This document shows positions 1 through 4,988 of a stretch of 5,424 bases of DNA, piece after piece. Below the pieces are notes generated by a model. The model had not been told where the DNA came from, ran no database searches, and saw only the letters and a program-made list of their open reading frames with translations. Position 1 is the stretch's first letter, and each line of letters starts with the position of its first letter. Origin of the DNA: Limnoglobus sp. (GTDB lineage Bacteria; Planctomycetota; Planctomycetia; Gemmatales; Gemmataceae); assembly GCA_025353985.1 (NCBI GenBank), contig JANXNT010000319.1, positions 1 to 5,424 on the forward strand, read 5' to 3'. The translations under genes and the position numbers were made by a program.

Positions 1-59
1 AACTTCACGTCACTTGGGGCCACCCCGTAGTCGATCATTGTCGGTTCTTGGCCGTTCAT
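1..59 (-). CDS. Possible 5' end of a divergent gene, cut by the left edge
   Basis: Reading the minus strand from an ATG at 59-57 gives an open frame to the window edge: MNGQEPTMIDYGVAPSDVK followed by a partial codon. An in-frame stop lies immediately upstream, and a second ATG at 38-36 could be the true start. Most third codon positions downstream of the second ATG are G or C, as expected for coding DNA here, and the peptide looks protein-like. It would diverge from the gene at 85 with a very short shared upstream region. No strong Shine-Dalgarno precedes either start; a GGGA lies about a dozen bases before the first. Only about 19 residues are visible, so no family can be named and the call could be chance. 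Confidence 0.33.
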   Translation of the reverse strand, partial: MNGQEPTMIDYGVAPSDVK

Positions 60-84
60 TCATGAATCATCCCGAGGTATCGCT

Positions 85-423
85 ATGAGTTCGGACAACA
101 AGATGCTCGAGTTCGCGTCGGACGACGAGCAACAGCACGTGTTCATGGTCATCGACGGCCTCATTTTGGCATGGGATCCAACCGTCCCCCTGTCGGACCT
201 CTCGCTGAGCGGAAATGTGATCCGTGGTTCCGTATGGGTCCGAATGGACGATGACGGTGAAAGGTGTAAGGCGATTGTCGATCACGCGAGGAAATCTGGG
301 TTGGTCTTCCCGTCCCATACTGCGGCCGCGAAGGCCATCGAGCAACGGTACCCCGAACTCGCGGAGCGGCTCGTGGGCCAAATTCAACGGCAATTGAGTT
401 ACGAATCAAAAGCCGCTAAATAG
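85..423 (+). CDS. Small hypothetical protein, 112 aa
   Basis: I do not recognise this family. The ATG at 85 has a good Shine-Dalgarno (GAGGT, 74-78) six bases upstream, and codon use matches the neighbouring genes. The protein is soluble-looking, with no signal peptide or membrane segment. An acidic N-terminus leads into a hydrophobic, probably beta-rich stretch (VFMVIDGLILAW, residues 19-30). Then come two charged segments around VIRGSVWVRMDDDGE and a helical C-terminal third (about residues 78-108) containing the AIEQRYPELAERLVGQIQ pattern. It ends in a basic SKAAK tail. The gene stands alone: it diverges from a possible gene at the left edge and converges on the DUF1571 gene, with a hairpin terminator just after its stop. 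That it is a real gene is fairly likely; its function is unknown. Confidence 0.7.
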   Translation: MSSDNKMLEFASDDEQQHVFMVIDGLILAWDPTVPLSDLSLSGNVIRGSVWVRMDDDGERCKAIVDHARKSGLVFPSHTAAAKAIEQRYPELAERLVGQIQRQLSYESKAAK

Positions 424-439
424 CGGCGAAGGGCGGTAG

Positions 440-468
440 TCCACCGGGCCGTCCCGGTGGATCGTTTT
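440..468 (+). terminator. Hairpin terminator between convergent genes
   Basis: A perfect 9-bp GC-rich stem (TCCACCGGG 440-448, CCCGGTGGA 453-461) closes a four-base loop (CCGT). On the plus strand it is followed by TCGTTTTCG, a short T-run. It begins 16 bases after the stop of the small gene at 85-423 and ends just before the stop of the DUF1571 gene. It therefore most likely ends the plus-strand transcript. It may also stop the minus-strand one, although that side lacks a T-run. Confidence 0.7.
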
Positions 469-473
469 CGCGG

Positions 474-1922
474 TTACTTCTCGAATGGCACTTCGCCGAT
501 TCCTTGGTTGAACTTGAGGTTCACGAAGCTGTGGGCTTCGAGCAGTTCGCCGCCAACGGCCCCGTTCACGGTGGGCTGATCGTACGCTTCGATGCGTACG
601 GGCAGTTTCGTTTCCTTATCGACATACACGACCGTACGGTAGGCGTAACGCAGGGCGTGGGGGCGTTCGGTGAAGATTTCGTAGCGAATCACTGGTCGCT
701 TCACGAAGTTGAAATCGGCCATCGATACCGACATCGGGTTGCGCAATCGCCGTTCGATCGTGGTCATTTTTTCGAGGTGATCGATGGCCGCCCCAATACC
801 GATTTCCGTGATCGGGTGCCGCGTGTCGACCATGGCTCGTGGGTCGGTCGGGTTCACCGTCTGGAACGCTTTCGCATCGAAATTCCCCGCCGGACGTACG
901 CGAATCATCTCGGCATGACGACCCGTGACGTAGACCAACTCGTGACCGAGGAGTTCTTTAGGCCCGATAAACTTCATCGCGATACTGCGTGGTTTCGCCT
1001 TCACGCGAAGCTCGGCCGTCTGCTCGGGCATCAGTTTACCGCGAACGCGTTCTTGCCGTACGAAGTGGCCTGAATAATCGAACACCTTGGCGTATGCCAC
1101 TTTCATTTCGGTGAGCGACATCTGGAACGATGCGAGTGCATCGACGGAGTTGGCGCTCATTTTCGCTTCGAGAATCGACGCCTTCGCCTCGGTCATCGGT
1201 GCAACGGGTAGCGTCGCGGGCGGCATCGTCGGCACTTTCGCCACGACGGGCGCATCGGTTTCTGGCTCGACTTTCGTAACCCGAATCGCTTTCGGGACAA
1301 CCGGCGCTTCCGCAACTGGCTCGACTTTGACGACTGGCTTCGCGACGATAACTGGCACGACCAATTTCGGCGTTTCGAGTACGGGCTTCGGTTGCGAAAG
1401 AACGATCACCGGAACCTTCGATGGCACATCGACTTGCCCCGTCGATGGCGGCAACACGAGCGGGGCCGGTACCACAGCAATCGGCGCGGGCAACTTTGCT
1501 GGCGGCTTCGGGTCGGGTAATACGAGTGGTGGCAGATCGCTCACTTCGAGCATCGGCAACGCCACCGGTTTCGCGGGTGCGGGGACCGGTGGTAATGCGG
1601 GTACGGCCGGTGCTGCGATAATCACGGGAGGCAGCGCCGGTATGGCCGGAGGTGTCGGCAACACTGGAGACACGGCAACAGGCGCTGGTATCGCGGGTGC
1701 GACGGCAACGGGTGCCGGTATCGAGGGTATGGCAGGCACTTGCGGAATCGCGGGGCTGACTGCCGAAACGGGAATGATCTCCGGGACCGCCGGCGCGGAT
1801 GTGGGTGCGGGAATCGGCGGTAAGGGCAATAGCGGCGGCGACTGCGCTGCGGCCGTTGCCACGACCCCCCCCGCAAGTGCTCCAATCAGCCAGCGTGCGC
1901 GAAACCGATGTCGTACCGTCAT
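474..1922 (-). CDS. Secreted DUF1571 protein with long Pro/Ala/Val-rich linker, 482 aa
   Basis: The first 26 residues form a typical Sec signal peptide: a basic start (MTVRHRFRARW), a hydrophobic core (LIGALAGGVVATAAA), and cleavage near AAA-QS. Residues about 29-245 are low complexity, dominated by Pro, Ala, Val, Ile and Leu. They contain a duplicated IPAPVAV unit and an 18-residue-spaced pair of KVEP..(E/D)APVV motifs. Residues about 260-482 match the DUF1571 family by pattern, for example YSGHFVRQERVRGKLMPEQ, then alternating beta-strand segments and VYVDKETKLPVRIEAYD near the end. The family is known mainly from planctomycetes and has no established biochemical role. The alternating strands recall LolA-like lipid-carrier folds, but that is inference. 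The protein should act outside the cytoplasmic membrane, with the linker as a flexible spacer. I chose the ATG at 1922 over a TTG six bases upstream because only the ATG has a properly spaced Shine-Dalgarno. Confidence 0.85.
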   Translation of the reverse strand: MTVRHRFRARWLIGALAGGVVATAAAQSPPLLPLPPIPAPTSAPAVPEIIPVSAVSPAIPQVPAIPSIPAPVAVAPAIPAPVAVSPVLPTPPAIPALPPVIIAAPAVPALPPVPAPAKPVALPMLEVSDLPPLVLPDPKPPAKLPAPIAVVPAPLVLPPSTGQVDVPSKVPVIVLSQPKPVLETPKLVVPVIVAKPVVKVEPVAEAPVVPKAIRVTKVEPETDAPVVAKVPTMPPATLPVAPMTEAKASILEAKMSANSVDALASFQMSLTEMKVAYAKVFDYSGHFVRQERVRGKLMPEQTAELRVKAKPRSIAMKFIGPKELLGHELVYVTGRHAEMIRVRPAGNFDAKAFQTVNPTDPRAMVDTRHPITEIGIGAAIDHLEKMTTIERRLRNPMSVSMADFNFVKRPVIRYEIFTERPHALRYAYRTVVYVDKETKLPVRIEAYDQPTVNGAVGGELLEAHSFVNLKFNQGIGEVPFEK

Positions 1923-1928
1923 TGGCAA

Positions 1929-1934
1929 CTCCCT
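1929..1934 (-). promoter_or_regulatory. Ribosome binding site deciding the DUF1571 start
   Basis: On the minus strand AGGGAG is followed by TTGCCA and then ATG, a six-base spacing that suits initiation at 1922. The alternative TTG start at 1928 directly abuts this site, which makes it unlikely. Confidence 0.6.
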
Positions 1935-2022
1935 GCCTGGGTCGGGTGCGTAAAGTCGAATTTTCTTCCGATAGTTCTCGCCGCATAACCCGGTCGCTGC
2001 GTTCTGGCTAGAGCAATGTCAC

Positions 2023-2076
2023 AAAAAACGGAAACCCCGCGTCGGCCGCAATATGTTGCTGGCTTGTGCGGGGTTT
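2023..2076 (-). terminator. Intrinsic terminator of csrA
   Basis: On the minus strand, AAACCCCGC (2076-2068) pairs perfectly with GCGGGGTTT (2040-2032). The 27-base interval folds further: GCC-GCAA (2045-2051) pairs with TTGC-T-GGC (2056-2063) with one bulged base. The stem is followed by CCG and six T residues (2028-2023). It lies about 30 bases past the csrA stop and upstream of the DUF1571 gene. The two minus-strand genes are therefore probably transcribed separately. Confidence 0.87.
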
Positions 2077-2106
2077 TGCGTCGTTCGACTTCCGACTATT
2101 ACCAGG

Positions 2107-2394
2107 TTAGCGTGGTTTCGTACGGAAATTGGACTTGCCCATTGGCAGGTCGATCACCGTTTGTGGCAGTTGATCGGCGATGCGGTTGTGCAATGCGGGT
2201 GCAGCCGTGACGGTGGCGGTGACGCCAGTGTCTTCGAACTGCTTGCGTTCGTGGATTTCTTCGCGGTCGATGGTGACATCGGCAGGGGCTTCGATCCCCA
2301 ACTTGACGCGACCGGGGCCGATCGACACCACGCTGATGCGGATCGAGTTACCGATGACGAGTTTTTCGCCAACTTTACGGGTGAGAACGAGCAT
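2107..2394 (-). CDS. csrA: CsrA/RsmA carbon storage regulator, with C-terminal extension (95 aa)
   Basis: CsrA is a small dimeric cytoplasmic RNA-binding protein. It recognises GGA motifs in mRNA leaders, often over the Shine-Dalgarno, and changes translation or stability. The family pattern is clear from residue 1: MLVLTRKVGEKLVIG, then IRISVVSIGPGRVKLGIEAP, then REEIHERKQ. The RNA-contacting residues L4, R6 and R44 are present, with I42 in place of the usual valine. The ATG at 2394 is chosen because family members start with ML(I/V)LTRK and an ideal AAGGAGGT sits six bases upstream; the open frame extending 18 codons further upstream is probably leader. The usual family length is about 60-75 residues. 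Here about 40 residues follow the core (from about residue 55, ending RTKPR), and I recognise no motif in them. A strong terminator follows, so csrA is probably a single-gene transcript. Its targets cannot be told from this window. Confidence 0.95.
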   Translation of the reverse strand: MLVLTRKVGEKLVIGNSIRISVVSIGPGRVKLGIEAPADVTIDREEIHERKQFEDTGVTATVTAAPALHNRIADQLPQTVIDLPMGKSNFRTKPR

Positions 2395-2400
2395 GACGGA

Positions 2401-2412
2401 ACCTCCTTGTAG
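2401..2412 (-). promoter_or_regulatory. csrA Shine-Dalgarno overlapping a CsrA-type binding motif
   Basis: The minus-strand leader reads CTACAAGGAGGT immediately before TTCCGTC-ATG. AAGGAGGT is a near-perfect Shine-Dalgarno with six-base spacing. The same 12 bases match the published CsrA binding consensus RUACARGGAUGU at 10 positions, differing at the first and tenth. Other bacteria repress csrA translation through such overlap, so autoregulation is a reasonable inference. I could not find a stable hairpin presenting the GGA in its loop. Confidence 0.6.
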
Positions 2413-3092
2413 TGCATCTGTCAAAAGAAACTCTTGCGGAACGCTCACCGTTTTCGGAACGACCGAATAGTGGGATAGTTACCGCTTGTATGTCTGGTTC
2501 CGAGGGCGAACCTTACTGTGGCGAAGTTTATCGCACCCGAAGATCGGGCGCAATATCAGTAGCACACAGTTTTTCAGATTTTTCGAAGTTTTGGCGGGGC
2601 TTCGATCTGCTTCCCGACATTTGTTCGCTTCGGCAGGAAAAGCCTTTGCAAACATCGTGCCAGTTAGCTACGGGTCTTCACCCGAGAGATTTGCGTCAAA
2701 ATCAGAAAGTGGGCCTTGCCAATCCGTGACATCTCTACAGAAAGGATATTCTTGTCCACCATACTAAGTCAAGCGATAATTCGGAATTTTCTTCCGAAGC
2801 GTCAATTTTCGCTCAAGTTTCGGTTGTCAAACCAGTTAGAGAATTGTGACTGTCCACGAGAAATCGTTCGTGAAAAATCGCTCGCATTTGCTTCCGCGCC
2901 ACCCGATCATCGTGCACAAGTCGTTGTTTAACAAGCGGAATTGCAATTTTTACCGCGATTGGACACCTTTTAGCCAATGTGTCGGAAACGCGATCCGCCG
3001 GAGCTTGCTCTTGCATTTCGGGGACGGCCCGGCAATACGCGTCCCAAACTTGAGCAATTTTTTGCTTATCGCCACTATTTTTGAGAAATTCG
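2413..3092. other. Gene-poor divergent region between csrA and the DUF481 gene
   Basis: No reading frame here is convincing. The stretch is more AT-rich than its neighbours and must hold promoters for both flanking genes, but I cannot place a good -35/-10 pair. It contains several short stable hairpins. GGTTC/GAACC lies at 2496-2512, CCCGA/TCGGG at 2536-2548, and CGGGT/ACCCG with a CTTC loop at 2671-2684. A perfect 7-bp TTCGGAA/TTCCGAA with a five-base loop lies at 2780-2798. GGA triplets are not clearly more frequent than chance, so a CsrB-like RNA is not supported. A 100-codon minus-strand frame (2813-3115) is open but weakly supported. Confidence 0.55.
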
Positions 3093-3944
3093 ATGATGCG
3101 CTGCCCTCGCTTCATGCTGTTAGCCGGTCTGTTTTGGTTCAGCTTGCCCGTTCAGGCCCAAGCGCCGCCCAGTATATTCGGTGCCGCCCCGGATCAGTCT
3201 TTCAAAAGCGATGCTATTTTCTCCGCTCCGGCGGCCCCGTTGCCCGTTCTCGGTGGCGATCTGTTCCCCGAAGAGGCCAAACCGGCCAAGAAAATCTGGA
3301 AGGGTAGCGTCGAAGCGGGGTTGAACGGCGCGAGCGGTAACACCGATCTGTTCAACCTTCGCCTTGGCTTGAATGCCGACCGCAACGTCGAACGCAACCT
3401 GTTCCACACCGATTTCCTGTACACGCTCGGCAACCAACAGAATAAGACGATCCAAAATGTCGCGATCCTGAACGCCCGCGATGAAATCCTGTTCGCGGGC
3501 AGCCCATGGACGTTGTTCGGTTCTACGAACATCGAATACGACGAACTGCGTTCGTACCGGTTCCGCATCGGCATTTACGCGGGTGCGGGTTACATCGTGG
3601 TCAACGACGATATTACGCTATTTAAGCTGCGGGCGGGTGCCGGTGCGGTCCGCGAAATCGGTGGGCCTGCCGACCGTTGGGTGCCGGAAATGGTCTTTGG
3701 CTACGACCTGAAACACAGGTTCTCGGATCGCCAATCGATCGTCTCGACGCTCGATTATTACCCGCGAATCGACAACTTTGCCCAGTTCCGCGTTCGGGCA
3801 CGTGCGGCCTACGAAATCATCGTCGATCCGGTGACGGGCACCGCGATTCGCCTTGGGATGCAAAGCCGTTACGACAGCGACCCCGGCCCTGGCTTCAAAC
3901 GCAACGACCTCAACTACTTCGCCACGTTGGCACGCAGCTTTTAG
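3093..3944 (+). CDS. DUF481 family outer-membrane beta-barrel protein, 283 aa
   Basis: The protein begins with a Sec signal peptide (MMRCPRFMLLAGLFWFSLP, cleavage near VQA-QA). A Pro/Ala-containing spacer follows to about residue 65. From W69 onward it shows the DUF481 pattern: KGSVEAGLNGASGNTD, then alternating amphipathic strands such as HTDFLYTLG, LFGSTNIEYDELRSYRFRIG and ATLARSF. The final residue is Phe, the usual C-terminal signal for outer-membrane barrel assembly. DUF481 proteins (YdiY-like) are thought to be salt- or stress-related outer-membrane barrels; their substrate is not established. The start is ATG 3093 or the adjacent ATG 3096, with a weak GAGA site at 3083-3086; an in-frame TTG at 3081 is less likely. 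A NUDIX gene follows on the same strand after 47 bases, so the two may be co-transcribed. Confidence 0.86.
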   Translation: MMRCPRFMLLAGLFWFSLPVQAQAPPSIFGAAPDQSFKSDAIFSAPAAPLPVLGGDLFPEEAKPAKKIWKGSVEAGLNGASGNTDLFNLRLGLNADRNVERNLFHTDFLYTLGNQQNKTIQNVAILNARDEILFAGSPWTLFGSTNIEYDELRSYRFRIGIYAGAGYIVVNDDITLFKLRAGAGAVREIGGPADRWVPEMVFGYDLKHRFSDRQSIVSTLDYYPRIDNFAQFRVRARAAYEIIVDPVTGTAIRLGMQSRYDSDPGPGFKRNDLNYFATLARSF

Positions 3945-3958
3945 GCTCTGGGTCGTAT

Positions 3959-3990
3959 AGTGACACGATCCATTCCAATAGGGTGTCACT
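3959..3990 (+). promoter_or_regulatory. Inverted repeat abutting the NUDIX start codon
   Basis: AGTGACAC (3959-3966) and GTGTCACT (3983-3990) are perfect 8-bp inverted arms separated by 16 bases. The 3' arm ends one base before the ATG and overlaps the only Shine-Dalgarno-like sequence (AGGGTG, 3980-3985). As RNA it could limit translation of the NUDIX gene; as DNA it could be an operator. It is not followed by a T-run, so it is a poor terminator for the DUF481 gene. Confidence 0.45.
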
Positions 3991-3991
3991 C

Positions 3992-4516
3992 ATGGCTTCG
4001 TTTCCCGCGCACTCCGAGGCGCATCGCGTGCGGCGGATTGCCCATGCGATCATCCCGTTGCGTTCGGTAAATGGCGAAGTCGATGCGGTGCTGTTCACGC
4101 TGAGTCCGGACGATGAATCGCCGCGTTTGCCAGGCGGAATGATCGAAAAAGGCGAGTCGCCCGAACAGGCGTTGGAGCGTGAACTGAAGGAAGAACTCGA
4201 CCTCGAACCGCACGAATACCAGGTGTCGCCCCGCTTGATTGCCGCCGGTGTCAGCTTGTTCGCAACCAGCCCGAGTACGGGCCAACTCACCGACTATCGC
4301 TTCTTCCCGTTCGTCGTCAAACCGCTCGGTTTCGGCATCCACAAGCTCCAGCGTCGCCTCAGCAGTTACGAACCGTCCGACGCTTGCACGGTGGCTCCCG
4401 TCACGCTCGAAGAATGGCAACGCACCGGCCACGGCTTCGAGACCACGTACCCCCGTGCCGTAGTCGAATGCCTCACCCACGAGCAATTGGAAGACGCGGC
4501 CATTCCGATCTCATAA
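3992..4516 (+). CDS. NUDIX hydrolase, 174 aa
   Basis: NUDIX enzymes cleave nucleoside diphosphates linked to another group, using a metal bound by the Nudix box. The box is complete here at residues 49-71. G49, E55, R63-E64 and E67-E68 fit GX5EX7REUXEEXGU, with D70 in place of the last glycine, a common substitution. Before it, residues 15-36 (RIAHAIIPLRS, then VDAVLFTLS) form the expected beta strands, and LPGG at 46-49 precedes the catalytic helix. After it come strands around YRFFPFVVKPLG and a helical C-terminus. The family acts in the cytoplasm on substrates from oxidised nucleotides to dinucleotide polyphosphates; nothing visible fixes the substrate. The ATG at 3992 starts just past an inverted repeat that overlaps a weak AGGG site. 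The gene lies 47 bases after the DUF481 gene, perhaps in one transcript, though the functions are not obviously linked. Confidence 0.92.
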   Translation: MASFPAHSEAHRVRRIAHAIIPLRSVNGEVDAVLFTLSPDDESPRLPGGMIEKGESPEQALERELKEELDLEPHEYQVSPRLIAAGVSLFATSPSTGQLTDYRFFPFVVKPLGFGIHKLQRRLSSYEPSDACTVAPVTLEEWQRTGHGFETTYPRAVVECLTHEQLEDAAIPIS

Positions 4517-4535
4517 AGCGCTTTTTCGACTCTCA

Positions 4536-4851
4536 TAATCGACGTAAGTCCGAATTGCAAACGCACAAAATCCATGTTTTCGGGTGTTTTTTCGTCTCAA
4601 AATACCAATTTTTGATCGCAAATTGCGGATGCGTTCGCCGTGTTTTTGCCGCATCCTGCTTTCCTATCGCGAGTTATGGCGACAGCCATCAATTCGACAC
4701 TCGGCGCAAGTACCGACCAGATCAGACCAAAAATCCACCGAATGGGTACCAATATGGCACCAAGATCGACCGTGCGCGCCCTTTCTGTGTCATTTCGGCG
4801 CACTTTTGGGTACGTCCGTGACAGTGTGCAAAAGTCGACTTACGTCAATTA
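4536..4851. repeat. Pair of near-perfect 15-bp inverted repeats bounding about 316 bases
   Basis: TAATCGACGTAAGTC (4536-4550) and GACTTACGTCAATTA (4837-4851) are inverted copies, matching at 14 of 15 positions. Similarity continues inward: TTGCA (4555-4559) faces TGCAA (4827-4831). The arrangement resembles the ends of a small non-autonomous mobile element. However, I see no clear target duplication and no transposase gene inside, so the identity is inferred. Confidence 0.4.
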
Positions 4852-4902
4852 AACGCAAACTTATTGACTTCGCGAAATCGTATAGGCGCGACCAACCCAA
4901 AG

Positions 4903-4924
4903 CCCACGGACGACCGTCCGTGGG
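4903..4924. repeat. Perfect 10-bp inverted repeat upstream of the integrase
   Basis: CCCACGGACG (4903-4912) and CGTCCGTGGG (4915-4924) are exact inverted copies two bases apart. As RNA this gives a 9-bp stem with a GACC tetraloop. Neither side carries a T-run, so it is a weak terminator candidate. Its position 28 bases before the -35 box and 63 bases before the integrase ATG would also suit an operator or a recombinase binding site. Confidence 0.5.
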
Positions 4925-4933
4925 AAGTCTCGA

Positions 4934-4988
4934 ATTCCACACACAATTTGTTTGACACGCGCTTGCGACACAATTACGATTCCACACA
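4934..4988. repeat. Direct repeats around the integrase promoter
   Basis: ATTCCACACA occurs at 4934-4943 and again at 4979-4988, 45 bases apart, the second copy running into the integrase ATG. Between them ACACAATT also occurs twice (4941-4948 and 4968-4975). The copies bracket the -35 and -10 boxes. Repeats next to an integrase start could be accessory integrase binding sites like those of attI, or an operator; the sequence alone does not decide. Confidence 0.38.
4952..4980 (+). promoter_or_regulatory. Sigma70-type promoter of the integrase
   Basis: A consensus -35 box TTGACA (4952-4957) is followed after exactly 17 bases by TACGAT (4975-4980), which matches the -10 consensus at four of six positions. 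Transcription would start at about 4986-4988, at or next to the integrase ATG, giving a leaderless or nearly leaderless message. This fits the absence of any Shine-Dalgarno before the ATG. Confidence 0.58.

Larger units (their letters stand above)
4517..4987. other. Repeat-bearing intergenic region upstream of the integrase
   Basis: No credible gene was found; open frames here are short and of mixed composition. The stretch is more AT-rich than its neighbours. It holds a widely spaced inverted repeat pair (4536-4851), a perfect 10-bp inverted repeat (4903-4924), a direct repeat, and the integrase promoter. Smaller internal symmetries include GGATGCG/CGCATCC (4627-4633 and 4650-4656) and an imperfect 17-bp palindrome at 4745-4761. 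An attI site would be expected next to an integron integrase start. I looked for the attC consensus ends RYYYAAC and GTTRRRY and found no convincing pair. Confidence 0.55.

Noticed and set aside
504..1073. Plus-strand 189-codon frame.
   Set aside because: It lies antisense to the conserved DUF1571 domain and has no family-like pattern of its own.
1087..1953. A long plus-strand frame rich in Gly, Thr, Ala and Ser, resembling a glycine-rich surface protein.
   Set aside because: It is the antisense shadow of the Pro/Ala/Val-rich spacer of the DUF1571 gene; that gene has the ribosome site, signal peptide and recognisable domain.
2496..2512. GGTTC/GAACC arm with seven-base loop, similar to a tRNA T-arm.
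   Set aside because: The loop does not match the T-loop pattern and no acceptor, D or anticodon arms surround it.
2716..2931. Plus-strand small frame; an internal TTG at 2753 is preceded by AAAGGA.
   Set aside because: Composition is unlike the neighbouring genes, the start is non-ATG, and the peptide shows no recognisable pattern; the ribosome-like site alone is weak support.
2449..3080. Possible CsrB-like small RNA that would titrate CsrA.
   Set aside because: GGA triplets occur at about the number expected by chance on both strands and are not regularly placed in hairpin loops.
4515..4524. AAAGCGCTTT palindrome at the NUDIX stop followed by TT.
   Set aside because: With a minimal loop the stem would be only about three base pairs, so it is not a credible terminator.
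4597..4803. Minus-strand 68-codon frame in the integrase upstream region.
   Set aside because: It has no ribosome site or family pattern and spans the internal palindromes; better explained as non-coding.
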